A stretch of 64,000 bases of DNA from Mycobacterium marinum (GCF_003391395.1 NZ_CP024190.1:5518001-5582000); one strand, 5' to 3'; counted from the first letter of the stretch, positions 32,492-42,078 are shown. Notes: generated by a model not told the origin, from the sequence alone. Numbers and translations are program-made.

Positions 32492-33226
32492 ATGCCGCCG
32501 CGCGAGCTTCCAGCACAGACGCTCGATACCGAGGATCCGGGGGCAGGGGTCACCGGCGCAGCCGACGCGGCTGCCGAAGCAGACCTACTCGCGCGGGCAC
32601 AGGCCCGCGCTGATTCCGCTCGTGCCCGCGCCACCCGGCTTCGCGAACTCGCCGAAGCGGCCTCAACCGATCCCGATGCCAGCGCCGCCCCCGACGAACA
32701 GGAACCCACGAGAACACCAACGCGCCGCGGGCGAGGGCATCGCCACAGCCGAAAGGCCTTGGCGGCCGCGGGCGCGCTTGTGGTCATCTGCGCCTCGTTG
32801 AGTGCCAGCGGGTTTCTACTGTGGCACCACCACAACGCCGTCGCGCAACGCGAGCGCGCCGCAGCGTATTCCGCCGCGGCCCGCAACGCGGTCCTGACAA
32901 TGATGTCGATTGACTCGAGCAAGGCCAGAGACGACGTGCAGCGCTTCGTCGACAGCACTACCGGGATATTCAAGGCCGGCATATTGATGAGCGCCGAGGA
33001 CTTCGTCAAGGCGGTCGAGCAGTCCAAAGTCCATATCAAAGGCGCCGTCCAAGCTGTCGCCGTCGAGTCCATGACCGACGACTCGGCAATCGTGCTGATT
33101 GCGGCTAAGTCTGACATCGTCAAGCCCGATCAGACGAAGCCCGAAACACGGTCTTGGCGGATCGTCGTCAACGTCGAACGCGACGGCACCCAGCTCAAGA
33201 TCTCCAAAGTTGAATTCGTCCCGTGA
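32492..33226 (+). CDS. Mce-associated membrane protein (long partner, copy 2)
   Basis: A 244-residue Mas-family protein. An Ala/Arg-rich N-terminus with coiled-coil character (residues about 25-70) precedes one membrane segment (about 88-110, ALAAAGALVVICASLSASGFLL). The exported domain follows, with YSAAARNAVLTMMSIDSSKARDDVQRFVDSTTGIFK and the C-terminus QLKISKVEFVP. It is clearly paralogous to the 20512-21495 protein. Coupled by GTGA (33223-33226) to the short partner. It lies near, but on the opposite strand to, the mce operon end; a role with that importer is likely but not proven. Confidence 0.85.
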   Translation: MPPRELPAQTLDTEDPGAGVTGAADAAAEADLLARAQARADSARARATRLRELAEAASTDPDASAAPDEQEPTRTPTRRGRGHRHSRKALAAAGALVVICASLSASGFLLWHHHNAVAQRERAAAYSAAARNAVLTMMSIDSSKARDDVQRFVDSTTGIFKAGILMSAEDFVKAVEQSKVHIKGAVQAVAVESMTDDSAIVLIAAKSDIVKPDQTKPETRSWRIVVNVERDGTQLKISKVEFVP

Positions 33227-33753
33227 AAGTCGCCGGTGCCGCAGCAGTTAAGCGCTGGACGCGTCGTTGCCTGCGGCGTTGGCGCGCAATCCTGCTGACA
33301 ACATCACTGGTGGCGGCAGTCGCTTTCGGCGCCGGCTACTTCTACTTCGTCTACCGAGTGGATCTACAGACCGATGATGCGGCGGCACAACAGGTTGTCA
33401 CCGCGGCCAGCGACGGCGCTGTGGCTCTGTTGTCCTACTCCCCCGACACCCTCGACCATGATTTCGCCAACGCTAGATCCCGCCTCACCGACAACTACTT
33501 GACGTATTACCGACAGTTCGCAGATCAGGTCGTCGGCCCGGCCGCGCAGCGCGGCCGAGTCACCACCACGGCCAGCGTGGTCAGGGCGGCGGTGGCTGAG
33601 CTGCACCCGAATTCGGCTGTCGTGCTGGTATTTGTCAAACAGAAGACCGCCAGCAAGCAGAAGCCGGAACCGATTGTGACGTCGAGCAGCATTCGGGTAA
33701 CGCTGACAAAGGTCAATAGTTCTTGGCTTATCGAGAGATTCGATCCCATGTGA
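33223..33753 (+). CDS. Mce-associated membrane protein (short partner, copy 2)
   Basis: A 176-residue Mas-family protein with a basic N-terminus (RRCLRRWR), one membrane segment (about residues 22-44, AILLTTSLVAAVAFGAGYFYFVY) and the family core AASDGAVALLSYSPDTLDHDF, which is almost identical to copy 1 (AASDGAIAILSYSPDTLDRDF). It ends LIERFDPM, matching LISSFDPV of copy 1. Second gene of the pair; it is followed by a secreted protein gene 100 bp downstream. Confidence 0.87.
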   Translation: MKVAGAAAVKRWTRRCLRRWRAILLTTSLVAAVAFGAGYFYFVYRVDLQTDDAAAQQVVTAASDGAVALLSYSPDTLDHDFANARSRLTDNYLTYYRQFADQVVGPAAQRGRVTTTASVVRAAVAELHPNSAVVLVFVKQKTASKQKPEPIVTSSSIRVTLTKVNSSWLIERFDPM

Positions 33754-33854
33754 TTGTCATGTTTGGGTTCTCTGCCATACCGTCGGATGCACGTACGGTG
33801 TTAGTCTTTGAATCTCACTCGAAATCGGCGAAATAGCGCATCGAGGAGCAAGTG

Positions 33855-34358
33855 ATGCGTTCCATGGGCGTAGCGATAAGCGCAACACTGATACTCGGCG
33901 GCGTGGGTTCGGCACCTTCGGCATGGGCCTACGATCCCGCCATCAATGGCACCTATACCGCCACGGTGATCGGTGACTGGGCCAGAACCAATACCGTCTA
34001 TCACGACGAGCCGGTGGTACGCAGCACCTGGACCATCACCTCTTCATGCAGCACCGCCCAGGATTGCAGTGGCCAGGTCACCAGCGATCAGGGCTGGACC
34101 GCACCGCTGACCATGCATGACGGGCAATTGTGGACCGTCAAACGAGACCTGCCGAATTGGGAAACGTGTCCCGACGGAACAAGTTTCACCGGCCACGATG
34201 TCATCTACTTCTATCCCGCCAACCCCGAAACCGGTGAAACCCAACTTGGTTCGCCGGTTCTGGCCGGTCGCGAGAAGACCACCGGCCCCAGCGGCGCGTG
34301 CGGCAATAACGCCCCCCTGTATGTCGAACAGCCGTTCCGCCTGGACAAGATCGGCTGA
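33855..34358 (+). CDS. Secreted hypothetical protein downstream of Mas pair 2
   Basis: A 167-residue exported protein starting at ATG 33855 after GAGGAG (GTG at 33852 also possible). The signal peptide RSMGVAISATLILGGVGSAPSAWA is cut before YDPAINGTYTATVIGDWA. The mature domain has a Cys pattern (SSCSTAQDCSG, ETCPDG, GACGNN) and repeated aromatic strands (RSTWTITSS, GQLWTVKRDLPNWETC). Similar proteins accompany Mce-associated genes in mycobacteria (recalled). It is convergent with mceF, 35 bp away. Function unknown. Confidence 0.7.
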   Translation: MRSMGVAISATLILGGVGSAPSAWAYDPAINGTYTATVIGDWARTNTVYHDEPVVRSTWTITSSCSTAQDCSGQVTSDQGWTAPLTMHDGQLWTVKRDLPNWETCPDGTSFTGHDVIYFYPANPETGETQLGSPVLAGREKTTGPSGACGNNAPLYVEQPFRLDKIG

Positions 34359-34393
34359 CCGGCGCGCCCGGCGGCTAAGCCGCGCAACGGACT

Positions 34394-36025
34394 TCAGGTG
34401 GGGAACATGTCCTTCCAGGTCCTGGGCGCTTTGCGCGTGTCGGGAACAACCAGATCCGTCTGGCGGTACACCTGACCATCGGGGGCGACGTAACTACCGG
34501 TGTGCGGGTCGTATTGGGCAAAAGCCACGGATGGGCCGGGCCGTGCCGCAGCCCGGCCGAGTCCGCTCGGCGCAGCCGACGGCGCGCCGCTTGGTGCGGG
34601 AGGCGGGGTGGACGGCACGTCGATGGGTGCAATCGGCGAGACTTCCCCCATCGGTGATGGCGGGCCCAGCGGCCCCGGCGGCATCACCGTTTCCTCCGGC
34701 GGGCCCACTCCTGGAGGCAGCGGCGTGCCCGCCACGGGCCCGAAGATTCTCTCGCGGTTCCAGTTGGCCCGGTCGTCGGGCGGGATCCCCTGCGCGATCA
34801 GGTTGGGATCCAACGGATAGGTACCGAAGATGTGCTGGCGCATCGCCAGCGGCTCGAATGGTTGGTCGCTCTCACAGATTTCGACGGTCGGCGCCCGCTT
34901 TCCGGGCTGACCCATACACGGGTAGTTGCGGGCGCCGCGCACTCCGATGGGTGAATCCTGCGGCAATTTGCAGTACAGCCCGTCCGGGGTGTCAACGATG
35001 GTGGTGTCGGCCGGGTTACGCCACTGACTCGGCGGCAGGAAGCCGACCGTGCACGCGGGCGGATCGCTGATGATGAGGTTGAACGCACCGGTGGCCAGTC
35101 CGACCGGATTCTTGGTGCCCAGGAAAGATTGAATCGCGGCGGTGAACGGCGGCAGCAGCACCAGGACCTGTTCGACCGAGGCATGGTAGGTCACCGCGAT
35201 CTGACCGACGGTGGTCAGATTGGCAAGTAGCACTGGCAGCGTCGGCTTGATCTGATCCAGCAGTTTTGATGCCTCGTTGAAGGCACCCGGCCCACGCTCC
35301 AACAGGGTGCGTATCTGCGGGTCGTTGTTGGCCAGCTGGCCGCTGACCCCGGCAAGGCTGCGGGCCCACAACCGAATTGAATCGGTGGTTTGCGCCTGCG
35401 CGTCCAGAAATGGCCCGCTGTCTTCGGTGAGGGTCCGGGTGCGATCGGCGATGCCATTGAGGTCACCCGATAGCTGTGCTGAAGAGTCGAACAGCGATCC
35501 GAAATCGTAACCGACCCCGTTGAATGCGTTGAACGACTCGTCGAGCAACGTGCTGAGCTTGCCCTTGGGAATGCTGTTGATCAGGGCGCTGGTCTGATCG
35601 AGCACCGGGCCAATCGGCTGGCCAATCACGGCGCGGTCCCTGGCGATCACCGAGCCATCATGCAAGTAGGGCGGGGAGTCGGTTCGGGGACGCAGATCCA
35701 CGTAGTACTCGCCCACCGCCGAGATGCTGCGCACCTCGGCTCTCAGATCCGCGGGGATCTTCGGCGAAGCATCGAGAGCCAGGGTGGCTTTCGCGCCGTT
35801 GGAGGTCAGGCCGAGCGCGGTGACCTTGCCGATCTGCACGCCGCGGTAGGTCACGTTGCTGAAGCGGTAGAGGCCACCGGTGGCCGGCAGTTCCAGCGTC
35901 ACAGTCATTTTGCCGATACCGAGCAGTGTCGGGGCTTGGATGTACCAGACCGCCATCACCGCCACACCGACGATTCCCACAATCGCGAAGATCGCCAACT
36001 GGATGCGCACGAACCGGGTCAACAT
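34394..36025 (-). CDS. Mce-family protein, F position
   Basis: A 543-residue Mce protein: one N-terminal membrane segment (AIFAIVGIVGVAVMAVWYI), an MCE/MlaD domain (GGLYRFSNVTYRGVQIGKVTALGL, residues about 50-130), helical coiled-coil repeats, and a long Pro-rich tail (residues about 415-500). It ends with YDPHTGSYVAPDGQVYRQTD and TWKDMFPT. MCE proteins form a periplasm-spanning tunnel that brings lipids to the YrbE permease. Last gene of the operon; its ATG follows directly after the mceE stop codon. Confidence 0.93.
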   Translation of the reverse strand: MLTRFVRIQLAIFAIVGIVGVAVMAVWYIQAPTLLGIGKMTVTLELPATGGLYRFSNVTYRGVQIGKVTALGLTSNGAKATLALDASPKIPADLRAEVRSISAVGEYYVDLRPRTDSPPYLHDGSVIARDRAVIGQPIGPVLDQTSALINSIPKGKLSTLLDESFNAFNGVGYDFGSLFDSSAQLSGDLNGIADRTRTLTEDSGPFLDAQAQTTDSIRLWARSLAGVSGQLANNDPQIRTLLERGPGAFNEASKLLDQIKPTLPVLLANLTTVGQIAVTYHASVEQVLVLLPPFTAAIQSFLGTKNPVGLATGAFNLIISDPPACTVGFLPPSQWRNPADTTIVDTPDGLYCKLPQDSPIGVRGARNYPCMGQPGKRAPTVEICESDQPFEPLAMRQHIFGTYPLDPNLIAQGIPPDDRANWNRERIFGPVAGTPLPPGVGPPEETVMPPGPLGPPSPMGEVSPIAPIDVPSTPPPAPSGAPSAAPSGLGRAAARPGPSVAFAQYDPHTGSYVAPDGQVYRQTDLVVPDTRKAPRTWKDMFPT

Positions 36026-37258
36026 CTAGGGACCCCCGTCCGTCGGCGCGGCCTCGGCCGGGGTCGCGCCCGGAATCGGAACCGCCGAATCGGGCGGGGG
36101 GCCGGGCGCGGGGTCTGCGGGCGGTGGTGCGTCCGCCGGTGGCGGGCCAGGCGGTATCGGAGCTCCGAACTTGAACTGCAGGTATTCCGGATCCCCCGGA
36201 GCCGGAACGCCCTCGGCGCCCAACCGGCCCCAGTGCGTACCCAGCAGGATGCTCTTGCGCAGCCCCGCATTCGTCAAGTCGATGATGAAGTAGCCGTTGA
36301 CGTAGTCGCCCCGGATATAGCGATCGATGAAGCCCTGGGTGAACGGGAACGTCGGCGCGTAGGCGATGGCGGCGTCGAGGTCCGGTCCGATGTCGGCAAG
36401 AGCACTTATCGTCGGTCCCAGGTTCTGCAGGTTCTGCACCAAGTCGGCTCCGGCGTCGTTGACCAGTCTGGTGGCGGTGTCGCTGAACGTCCCGAGCTTG
36501 TCGAGCGCCGCCGTGATCCGTGGCCGCTCCCGGATGAGAACGTCCAGCGCCGGCGGAATCTTCTGCAGCGCCTGGGTGATCACGTCGCGCTGGCCGGCCA
36601 GCGTACCGGCGAGCCGATTCAGTGCCTGGATCGACGCCACCAGGTTGTCGCGCTGCTCGTCGAATGTGCCGACGAATCTGTCTAGACGCACCAGCAGATC
36701 ACGAATATCACTGGTACGCCCGGATAGCGCCGCGGTGAAATTGTGAATGATGTCCCCGATTTGCCCCAGCCCACCGGCGTTGAGGATCACCGACAGCGAG
36801 GACAACGTCTGCTCGGTCGACGGATAGGTCGACGACCGACTCAGCGGGATGGTGGAGCCCGGTTGCAGCCTTTGGTCAGACACCTGGCCTAACGGTGAAT
36901 TCAAGGCCAGGTGCATGGATCCCAGTAGGCTGGTCTGGCCGACGCTAGCCACCGCATTGTCCGGGATCACCACTCCGGGCCGCACCGAGATCTCCACGTC
37001 GGCGTGCCAACCCCGCACCGTCATCTTGCTGATGCTGCCGACGATGACGTCGTTGATCATCACCGGCGAATTTGCTTCCAGGGTGCCCACGTTGGCGATC
37101 TCAACGTGGTAGACGGTGGCTCCCGGCCCCCGCCCCACCGCACCCGGCAAGGGCAACGAGTTGAGCCCGTTGAACGCGCATCCGGTCACCGCCAGCATGA
37201 CGCAACAGCCGATGGCGAAGAGCCGCCGGAGCGCCGGCATCGCGGTTGGCCCGGTCAT
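36026..37258 (-). CDS. Mce-family lipoprotein, E position
   Basis: A 410-residue MCE protein with a lipoprotein signal peptide; the lipobox LAVTGC has its cysteine at residue 27, as in the 'Lpr' E-subunits of all mycobacterial Mce operons. The MCE domain follows (TVYHVEIANVGTLEANSPVMINDVIVGSISKM), then helical repeats and a Pro/Ala-rich C-terminus. The ATG at 37258 overlaps the mceD stop (ATGA); a much longer upstream reading is a shadow of mceD. The lipid anchor probably fixes the tunnel to the membrane. Confidence 0.94.
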   Translation of the reverse strand: MTGPTAMPALRRLFAIGCCVMLAVTGCAFNGLNSLPLPGAVGRGPGATVYHVEIANVGTLEANSPVMINDVIVGSISKMTVRGWHADVEISVRPGVVIPDNAVASVGQTSLLGSMHLALNSPLGQVSDQRLQPGSTIPLSRSSTYPSTEQTLSSLSVILNAGGLGQIGDIIHNFTAALSGRTSDIRDLLVRLDRFVGTFDEQRDNLVASIQALNRLAGTLAGQRDVITQALQKIPPALDVLIRERPRITAALDKLGTFSDTATRLVNDAGADLVQNLQNLGPTISALADIGPDLDAAIAYAPTFPFTQGFIDRYIRGDYVNGYFIIDLTNAGLRKSILLGTHWGRLGAEGVPAPGDPEYLQFKFGAPIPPGPPPADAPPPADPAPGPPPDSAVPIPGATPAEAAPTDGGP

Positions 37259-38682
37259 GGCTGCGGCCCCTCTGCCGGAAGCAGCATGTCCGATACGTTC
37301 GCCGGAGGTGGCGACGGTTCGACCGGCACGCTCGGCGGCGGCGGCTCCGGCATCGCGGCCCCCGGTATCCGCGCCGGCGGCGGCGGGGGCGGTGGCGCCT
37401 CCGGAGTGTCCCCCGGCAGCCCGGTGTAGGCCGACACCGCGGGAGGCAACTCGGGCGCTATGGGCTTCGGCCCCTCGCCGCCGGGTGCCAGCCGCTGCTC
37501 GGTGTACACGACGTTTTGCAGGTCGAAGGCCGGGGCCAGGATCGGGTTGATCGGAACCGGGAAATAGTTGAAGTTGAAGTACAACAGCGGGTTGAACACC
37601 TTCAACGCCGGGCTCAGATACAGGCCGCACAGCTTGCTCGACTCGACCGACGTGACGTTCTCCATGGCGCCGAGTTGTGAGCAGATGGAGAACACCGGGT
37701 TGGTGAGGTTCTGGATCCCGACCCCGCCTCGCACATTCCCGACATCCGGGTCGTAGTCGTTGTAGGCGTTGGCAAGCGCGTTCGGCGTGACGTGCAGAAC
37801 GTTTTTCAGCGCCATCTTGTTATCGACCAGAATCTGCGTGAGGTCGGCCAACCGCGTGATCTGCTCGGCGGTCGCATCACGACTGCCCGCGATGAACCGC
37901 CGCACCTCGCCGACCGCGCTGGACAGGTCGGTCAATGCCGCGTCCAAGTCGGACTTGTTGTCGTCGAGCACGCTGGTGAGCGAGGCCAGCCGATCGTTGA
38001 ACTGCACAATCTGAACGTTGCTGTCTCGCAAGGACCCAATGAACGTCTGCAGGTTCTTGATGATGTCGACGATGTTTCCGCTGCCGTTGGCCAGGATGCG
38101 CCCCACCCCGGACAGTTCGGCCAGCGTCTGGCGTAGCTTGTCGCCGTTTCCGTTGCCCAGCGCGTCGGCTGCGCTGTCGATGAACCGCGATATCGATGGG
38201 CTGGAAACCTTGCTGTTGGGCCCCAACTCGGTGGCCAGGCGCATCAGTTGGTCTTTCACCTCGTCCCATTCGACGGGTACCGCGGTGCGCTCGATTGGTA
38301 TCACGGCGCCGTCAGCCATGACGGGGCCGCTCGACCGGTAGGCCGGGGTGAGCTGGACATAGCGGGCAGCCACCAGGTTCTGGGCGACGATCACCGCTTT
38401 CGCGTCCGCCGGAATCTGCACGTTGTGGTCGACGTGCAGAATCATCTTCGCCTTGGTCCCGTCGGGGCGGATAGCGGCGATGGTGCCGACCTTCATGCCC
38501 GAGACGCGCACATCATCGCCGGGATAGATCGCGGTGGCGGTGGGGAAATAGGCGGTGATCGTGGTGGGACGAAAGAAGGTGTTGCGCAGCGCAACTCCGG
38601 CACCAACGACGACGAGCCCGACCAAGGCCACCGCAAGCACAGCCTTGACCTTGCTGCGCGCAGCGCCTTCGAGCCGCATCAT
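37255..38682 (-). CDS. Mce-family protein, D position
   Basis: A 475-residue MCE protein. After MMRLEGAARSK, one membrane segment (about residues 12-30) precedes the MCE domain (ITAYFPTATAIYPGDDVRVSGMKVGTIAAIRPDG). A coiled-coil stretch and a Pro-rich tail (residues about 420-475) follow. The ATG at 38682 overlaps the mceC stop (ATGA); longer upstream codons belong to mceC in another frame. It is part of the hexameric MCE assembly. Confidence 0.93.
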   Translation of the reverse strand: MMRLEGAARSKVKAVLAVALVGLVVVGAGVALRNTFFRPTTITAYFPTATAIYPGDDVRVSGMKVGTIAAIRPDGTKAKMILHVDHNVQIPADAKAVIVAQNLVAARYVQLTPAYRSSGPVMADGAVIPIERTAVPVEWDEVKDQLMRLATELGPNSKVSSPSISRFIDSAADALGNGNGDKLRQTLAELSGVGRILANGSGNIVDIIKNLQTFIGSLRDSNVQIVQFNDRLASLTSVLDDNKSDLDAALTDLSSAVGEVRRFIAGSRDATAEQITRLADLTQILVDNKMALKNVLHVTPNALANAYNDYDPDVGNVRGGVGIQNLTNPVFSICSQLGAMENVTSVESSKLCGLYLSPALKVFNPLLYFNFNYFPVPINPILAPAFDLQNVVYTEQRLAPGGEGPKPIAPELPPAVSAYTGLPGDTPEAPPPPPPPARIPGAAMPEPPPPSVPVEPSPPPANVSDMLLPAEGPQP

Positions 38683-39761
38683 CGCGACCCACCCGGGTTT
38701 TGGTTGAAGGGGAAGGGGAACAAGGCACGCGGTCCGGCATTGTCCGGCGGTTGACCGGGAGCACCGTGGGCACGGAAGCCGAACGCATAGTCGATGAACC
38801 ACTGGAAGAATTGAATTGTGAACAAGTTCGGGATGAACGGGTTGTAGTAGAAGCCGCTGGAGACGGTCTCCCCTTGGGTCAGCTCGTACTTTGCCAGTCC
38901 CGGCAACGCTTTGGCGAGGTTGTCCCGGTTCTTCTCCAGCATCGCGGTCACCGCGTTCAGCCGCTCCAGTGTCGGTGCGAGCTTGCTTTCGTTGTCGTGG
39001 ACCAACCCCGACAACTGTTTGGCCACCGCAGATGTGCTGGCCAACAGCCGCACAATCGCTTGCCGCCGGGCCACCAGCATGGACAGCAGGTCATCGGCAT
39101 TGAGGATCAGCGTGTTGAGCTGCTGACTGCGTTGCGACAGGATGCCGGTGACGTCAGCGGCTCCTTTGAGCAGCTCGCCCAGCGTCTGGTTGCGGCCGTT
39201 GAGGGCTTGCGACAGTCTGGTCAGCCCGTCGAATGAGGGGCCCAGCTGCGGCGCAATCTGATTCAGCGTCTCCGACAAGGTATCAAGGGACTGGTTGAGC
39301 GCGTCGGTGTTGGTGCCGGCGATGTCGGTCGCCGCGTCGCTGACGGCTTCCGACAGCGAATAGGGCGATGATGTGCGCGATACCGGGATCACAGCCATCG
39401 GACGCAGCGTGGTGCCGCCCGCGGATTCAACGGTGAGCACCCGCTGGCCCAGCAGGGAGCCCGTCCTGATGTGCGCGGTGCTGTCTGCCCCGAGCTCAAC
39501 ACCGCCGTTGACGGTGAATGTCACCAGAACATCGCCACGCTGCAACGACATCCCCGACACGGTGCCGACCTTGATACCCGATACCGTCACATCGTTGCCG
39601 ACGGCGAGGCCGCCGGCATCAGAAAACAGCGCCTGGTAGCGCACGGTGGTGGCTCGTTGCAGCAGCTGTTCGGGGTTCAGCCCGACGGCGATGACCAGCA
39701 CTATCAGCACCGCGCCGATGAATCCGGCCCGGATGAGACCTGCTCCGCGATACTTAAGCAT
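38679..39761 (-). CDS. Mce-family protein, C position
   Basis: A 360-residue MCE protein: the membrane segment AGFIGAVLIVLVIAVGLN near the start, then the MCE domain (VRYQALFSDAGGLAVGNDVTVSGIKVGTVSGMSL). Coiled-coil helices (LNQSLDTLSETLNQIAPQLG, LLSMLVARRQAIVRLLAST) follow, and a C-terminal FFQWFIDYAFGFRAHG motif typical of this subunit. The stop of mceB lies 8 bp inside this gene. It is shorter than D and F because it lacks the long Pro-rich tail. Confidence 0.93.
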   Translation of the reverse strand: MLKYRGAGLIRAGFIGAVLIVLVIAVGLNPEQLLQRATTVRYQALFSDAGGLAVGNDVTVSGIKVGTVSGMSLQRGDVLVTFTVNGGVELGADSTAHIRTGSLLGQRVLTVESAGGTTLRPMAVIPVSRTSSPYSLSEAVSDAATDIAGTNTDALNQSLDTLSETLNQIAPQLGPSFDGLTRLSQALNGRNQTLGELLKGAADVTGILSQRSQQLNTLILNADDLLSMLVARRQAIVRLLASTSAVAKQLSGLVHDNESKLAPTLERLNAVTAMLEKNRDNLAKALPGLAKYELTQGETVSSGFYYNPFIPNLFTIQFFQWFIDYAFGFRAHGAPGQPPDNAGPRALFPFPFNQNPGGSR

Positions 39762-40785
39762 CCGGTTCCGCGCACCTCCCGGTGACCTGGTGGGTGATGC
39801 CCACTTCCACCGTCCGGTACTGCAGATCGGAGACCCGCAGCGCTAGTCCGCACAAGTAGTACGGGAACCAGGCGCCGTAGGAACCGAGCCTCGTCAGCTT
39901 TCGGTAGTTGTCCGGCAGCTTCTGCAGCGAAATATCAATGAGGTTCTTGTCTTTATCCAGCAAGGGGGCCAACCGATTCAGTTGATCCACGGTGCCGGCC
40001 AACGGCGCGCGGGCGCGGCCAAGCAAATCGGCGATCGATGTGGTGCCGTTGTCCAGCGCGGTGATCGCGGCACCGATGGTGTCGCGGTCCTGCGACAGCG
40101 CGCTGATCAACCGCTCCAGGCGGTCGATAGCGCCGGAGAACTTGGTGCCTTCCCTGTTGACGGTGTCTACCACGACGTTGAGATTGTCGATCAGCGCCTG
40201 CACCGTTTCGTTGTTGTCCGCCAGCGCGTTGGTGAACGAAGACGTCTTGGACAGCAGTGATTCCAGTGTTGAACCCTCGCCCTGGAAAATCTGAATCAGT
40301 GACGCGCTGAGCGCATTGACGTCTTGCGGATTGAGTCCCTGGGTAACGGGTTTCAGTCCGCCCAAGAGCAGATCGAGATCGAGGGCACCGGCGGTGCGCT
40401 CAATCGGGATCTGTGATCCGGCGGGCAGCGTTTTCGTGGAGCCAGGGCCATCGACCAGTTCGAGATAGCGGTCACCGACCAGGTTCAGATAGCGCACCAC
40501 GGCGCGGGTGCCGGTGGTGAGCACGATGTTGCGGTCAGCATCGAATTTCACCAGGACCTTTTTGTCTGTCCGCAGCGAGATGCTGTTGACCGTGCCCACC
40601 CGGACTCCGGCGATCCGCACGGTTTCGCCGGGCTTGAGCCGTGAAACGTCGTTGAACAGGGCCGAATAACCGTTTGTCGAGCCGGTTCGGTACTGCCCGA
40701 AGATAAAGAACAGAAAGACCGTCAGCACGATCATCACCGCGGCGAACGCCCCGAACTTGATGATCATCGCGCGTGAGCCGGTCAT
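39754..40785 (-). CDS. Mce-family protein, B position
   Basis: A 343-residue MCE protein with an N-terminal membrane segment (AVMIVLTVFLFFIFGQY), the MCE domain (YSALFNDVSRLKPGETVRIAGVRVGTVNSISL) and a helical region (LLSKTSSFTNALADNNETVQ). It ends with a Cys-containing tail (LTRLGSYGAWFPYYLCGLALRVSDL) characteristic of B-type subunits. The ATG overlaps the mceA stop (ATGA, 40782-40785). Confidence 0.94.
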   Translation of the reverse strand: MTGSRAMIIKFGAFAAVMIVLTVFLFFIFGQYRTGSTNGYSALFNDVSRLKPGETVRIAGVRVGTVNSISLRTDKKVLVKFDADRNIVLTTGTRAVVRYLNLVGDRYLELVDGPGSTKTLPAGSQIPIERTAGALDLDLLLGGLKPVTQGLNPQDVNALSASLIQIFQGEGSTLESLLSKTSSFTNALADNNETVQALIDNLNVVVDTVNREGTKFSGAIDRLERLISALSQDRDTIGAAITALDNGTTSIADLLGRARAPLAGTVDQLNRLAPLLDKDKNLIDISLQKLPDNYRKLTRLGSYGAWFPYYLCGLALRVSDLQYRTVEVGITHQVTGRCAEPDA

Positions 40786-42059
40786 CCGGGTTGCCCGATC
40801 TGCATGGTGTTGCGTGGTGGACCATCGATCGGGCCGTACAACAGTTGCTTGAGCGCGTCGGAGTTCAGGAGCAGTTGCGGGTTGCCGTACTGCATCGGGT
40901 TGGCGCCGACATCGGCCACCACGAACGGTGGCGCCTTGTCGAAGGGCACCAAGGGCAGGTCATAGCACTGAGGCCCACCGGTGGCGGCCACCTTGGGCAG
41001 GTTCGACGGGTACCGGTAGCGTTCGGCGCCGAAGCCCAGGTAGACCAAGACCTTGATCATGGGCTCGGGTAGTGGCGGGGCATGAAGATTCACCAGGGAA
41101 CCGGAAATGCCGCACCACAACGCTTGGCGGTACTCGTAGAGCAGATCGCTGGTCGGCACCAATAGATCGAGGACATCGGTCAGCGCCTGCCTGTTGCCGC
41201 CCACCACGTCGTTGCCCACGTCAGCCAAACCGATCGAGCTGATCAGGAACGCGTCCAAGTTCTGCTGCTCGTCGACGATCGACTTGCTGATCCTGATCGC
41301 GTTCTCGGCCGTGTTGACAAGATCCTGTGCCGCGTCCGCGTAGGCGTTGCTCACCACGGGCAGGACTGCGAGGTCGTGGCTCAGTGCGGGAAGACTCGGA
41401 TCTTGCTTGGCCAGAAAGGCGTCCAAATCCGACAGCATCTGACCGATCTTGTGGCCACGGCCGTTCACCGCCGACGCGATGGCCCCGAGGGTCTCATTGA
41501 GCTTGGCCGGATCGATCGCCGACAACAGCGATGTGAGTTGTTGGAATACCGTGTTGACTTCCACGGTGACGTGCTTGCCTTCGAGCACCTGGTGAGGTTG
41601 CAGGCTCTCCGATGAAGGCTGCTCGGGCGGAACCAGTTCGACGAACTTGGCGCCGAAGACGCTTGTCGAAGCGATATCGACGAGCACATTGCTCGGGATG
41701 AGCCTGATCTGCGATGGGTCCATCGCCAGGTGCAAGACCGCGTCACCGTTGGACCGCACATCGATGGCGGCAACCTTGCCCACTTCCACACCGCGCATCT
41801 TCACCTTGGCGTCCGGGTTCATCACCAGCCCGGCACGGGGCGAGACCACGGTCACCGGCACGCTCTGGGTGAAGTCACCGCGGAACAAGCCCACCGCGAC
41901 GGCCACGATCAAAGCGATCACCAGTACCGTCGCCAACCCGGCCAAGGGGCGTGCGTAGGAGCTGACGCCAAAGTGCCGACCGGGCGACGCCGCGACAGGG
42001 GTTGCAGCGCTGGCGGTTTCCGAACGGTGCATCGGGTTGGGACCGAGGTTGCGCGACAT
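40782..42059 (-). CDS. Mce-family protein, A position
   Basis: A 425-residue MCE protein, first of the six. A polar N-terminus of about 35 residues, a membrane segment (ATVLVIALIVAVAVGLF), then the MCE domain (PVTVVSPRAGLVMNPDAKVKMRGVEVGKVAAIDV) and extended helices. The C-terminal CYDLPLVPFDKAPPFVVADVGANPMQYG region is typical of MceA. It lies 19 bp downstream of the second yrbE gene, in the standard order YrbE-YrbE-A-B-C-D-E-F. Which of the numbered Mce families it belongs to cannot be decided here; its upstream ALDH and CaiB genes are not those of mce1-4 in M. tuberculosis as I recall them. Confidence 0.94.
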   Translation of the reverse strand: MSRNLGPNPMHRSETASAATPVAASPGRHFGVSSYARPLAGLATVLVIALIVAVAVGLFRGDFTQSVPVTVVSPRAGLVMNPDAKVKMRGVEVGKVAAIDVRSNGDAVLHLAMDPSQIRLIPSNVLVDIASTSVFGAKFVELVPPEQPSSESLQPHQVLEGKHVTVEVNTVFQQLTSLLSAIDPAKLNETLGAIASAVNGRGHKIGQMLSDLDAFLAKQDPSLPALSHDLAVLPVVSNAYADAAQDLVNTAENAIRISKSIVDEQQNLDAFLISSIGLADVGNDVVGGNRQALTDVLDLLVPTSDLLYEYRQALWCGISGSLVNLHAPPLPEPMIKVLVYLGFGAERYRYPSNLPKVAATGGPQCYDLPLVPFDKAPPFVVADVGANPMQYGNPQLLLNSDALKQLLYGPIDGPPRNTMQIGQPG

Positions 42060-42078
42060 TGTCTTTTGTTCGCCTCCC

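Noticed and set aside
32341..33123. Long upstream extension of the secreted protein gene at 31924
   Set aside because: The extension is antisense to the Mas gene at 32492; a signal peptide begins at 32340, so the real start is there.
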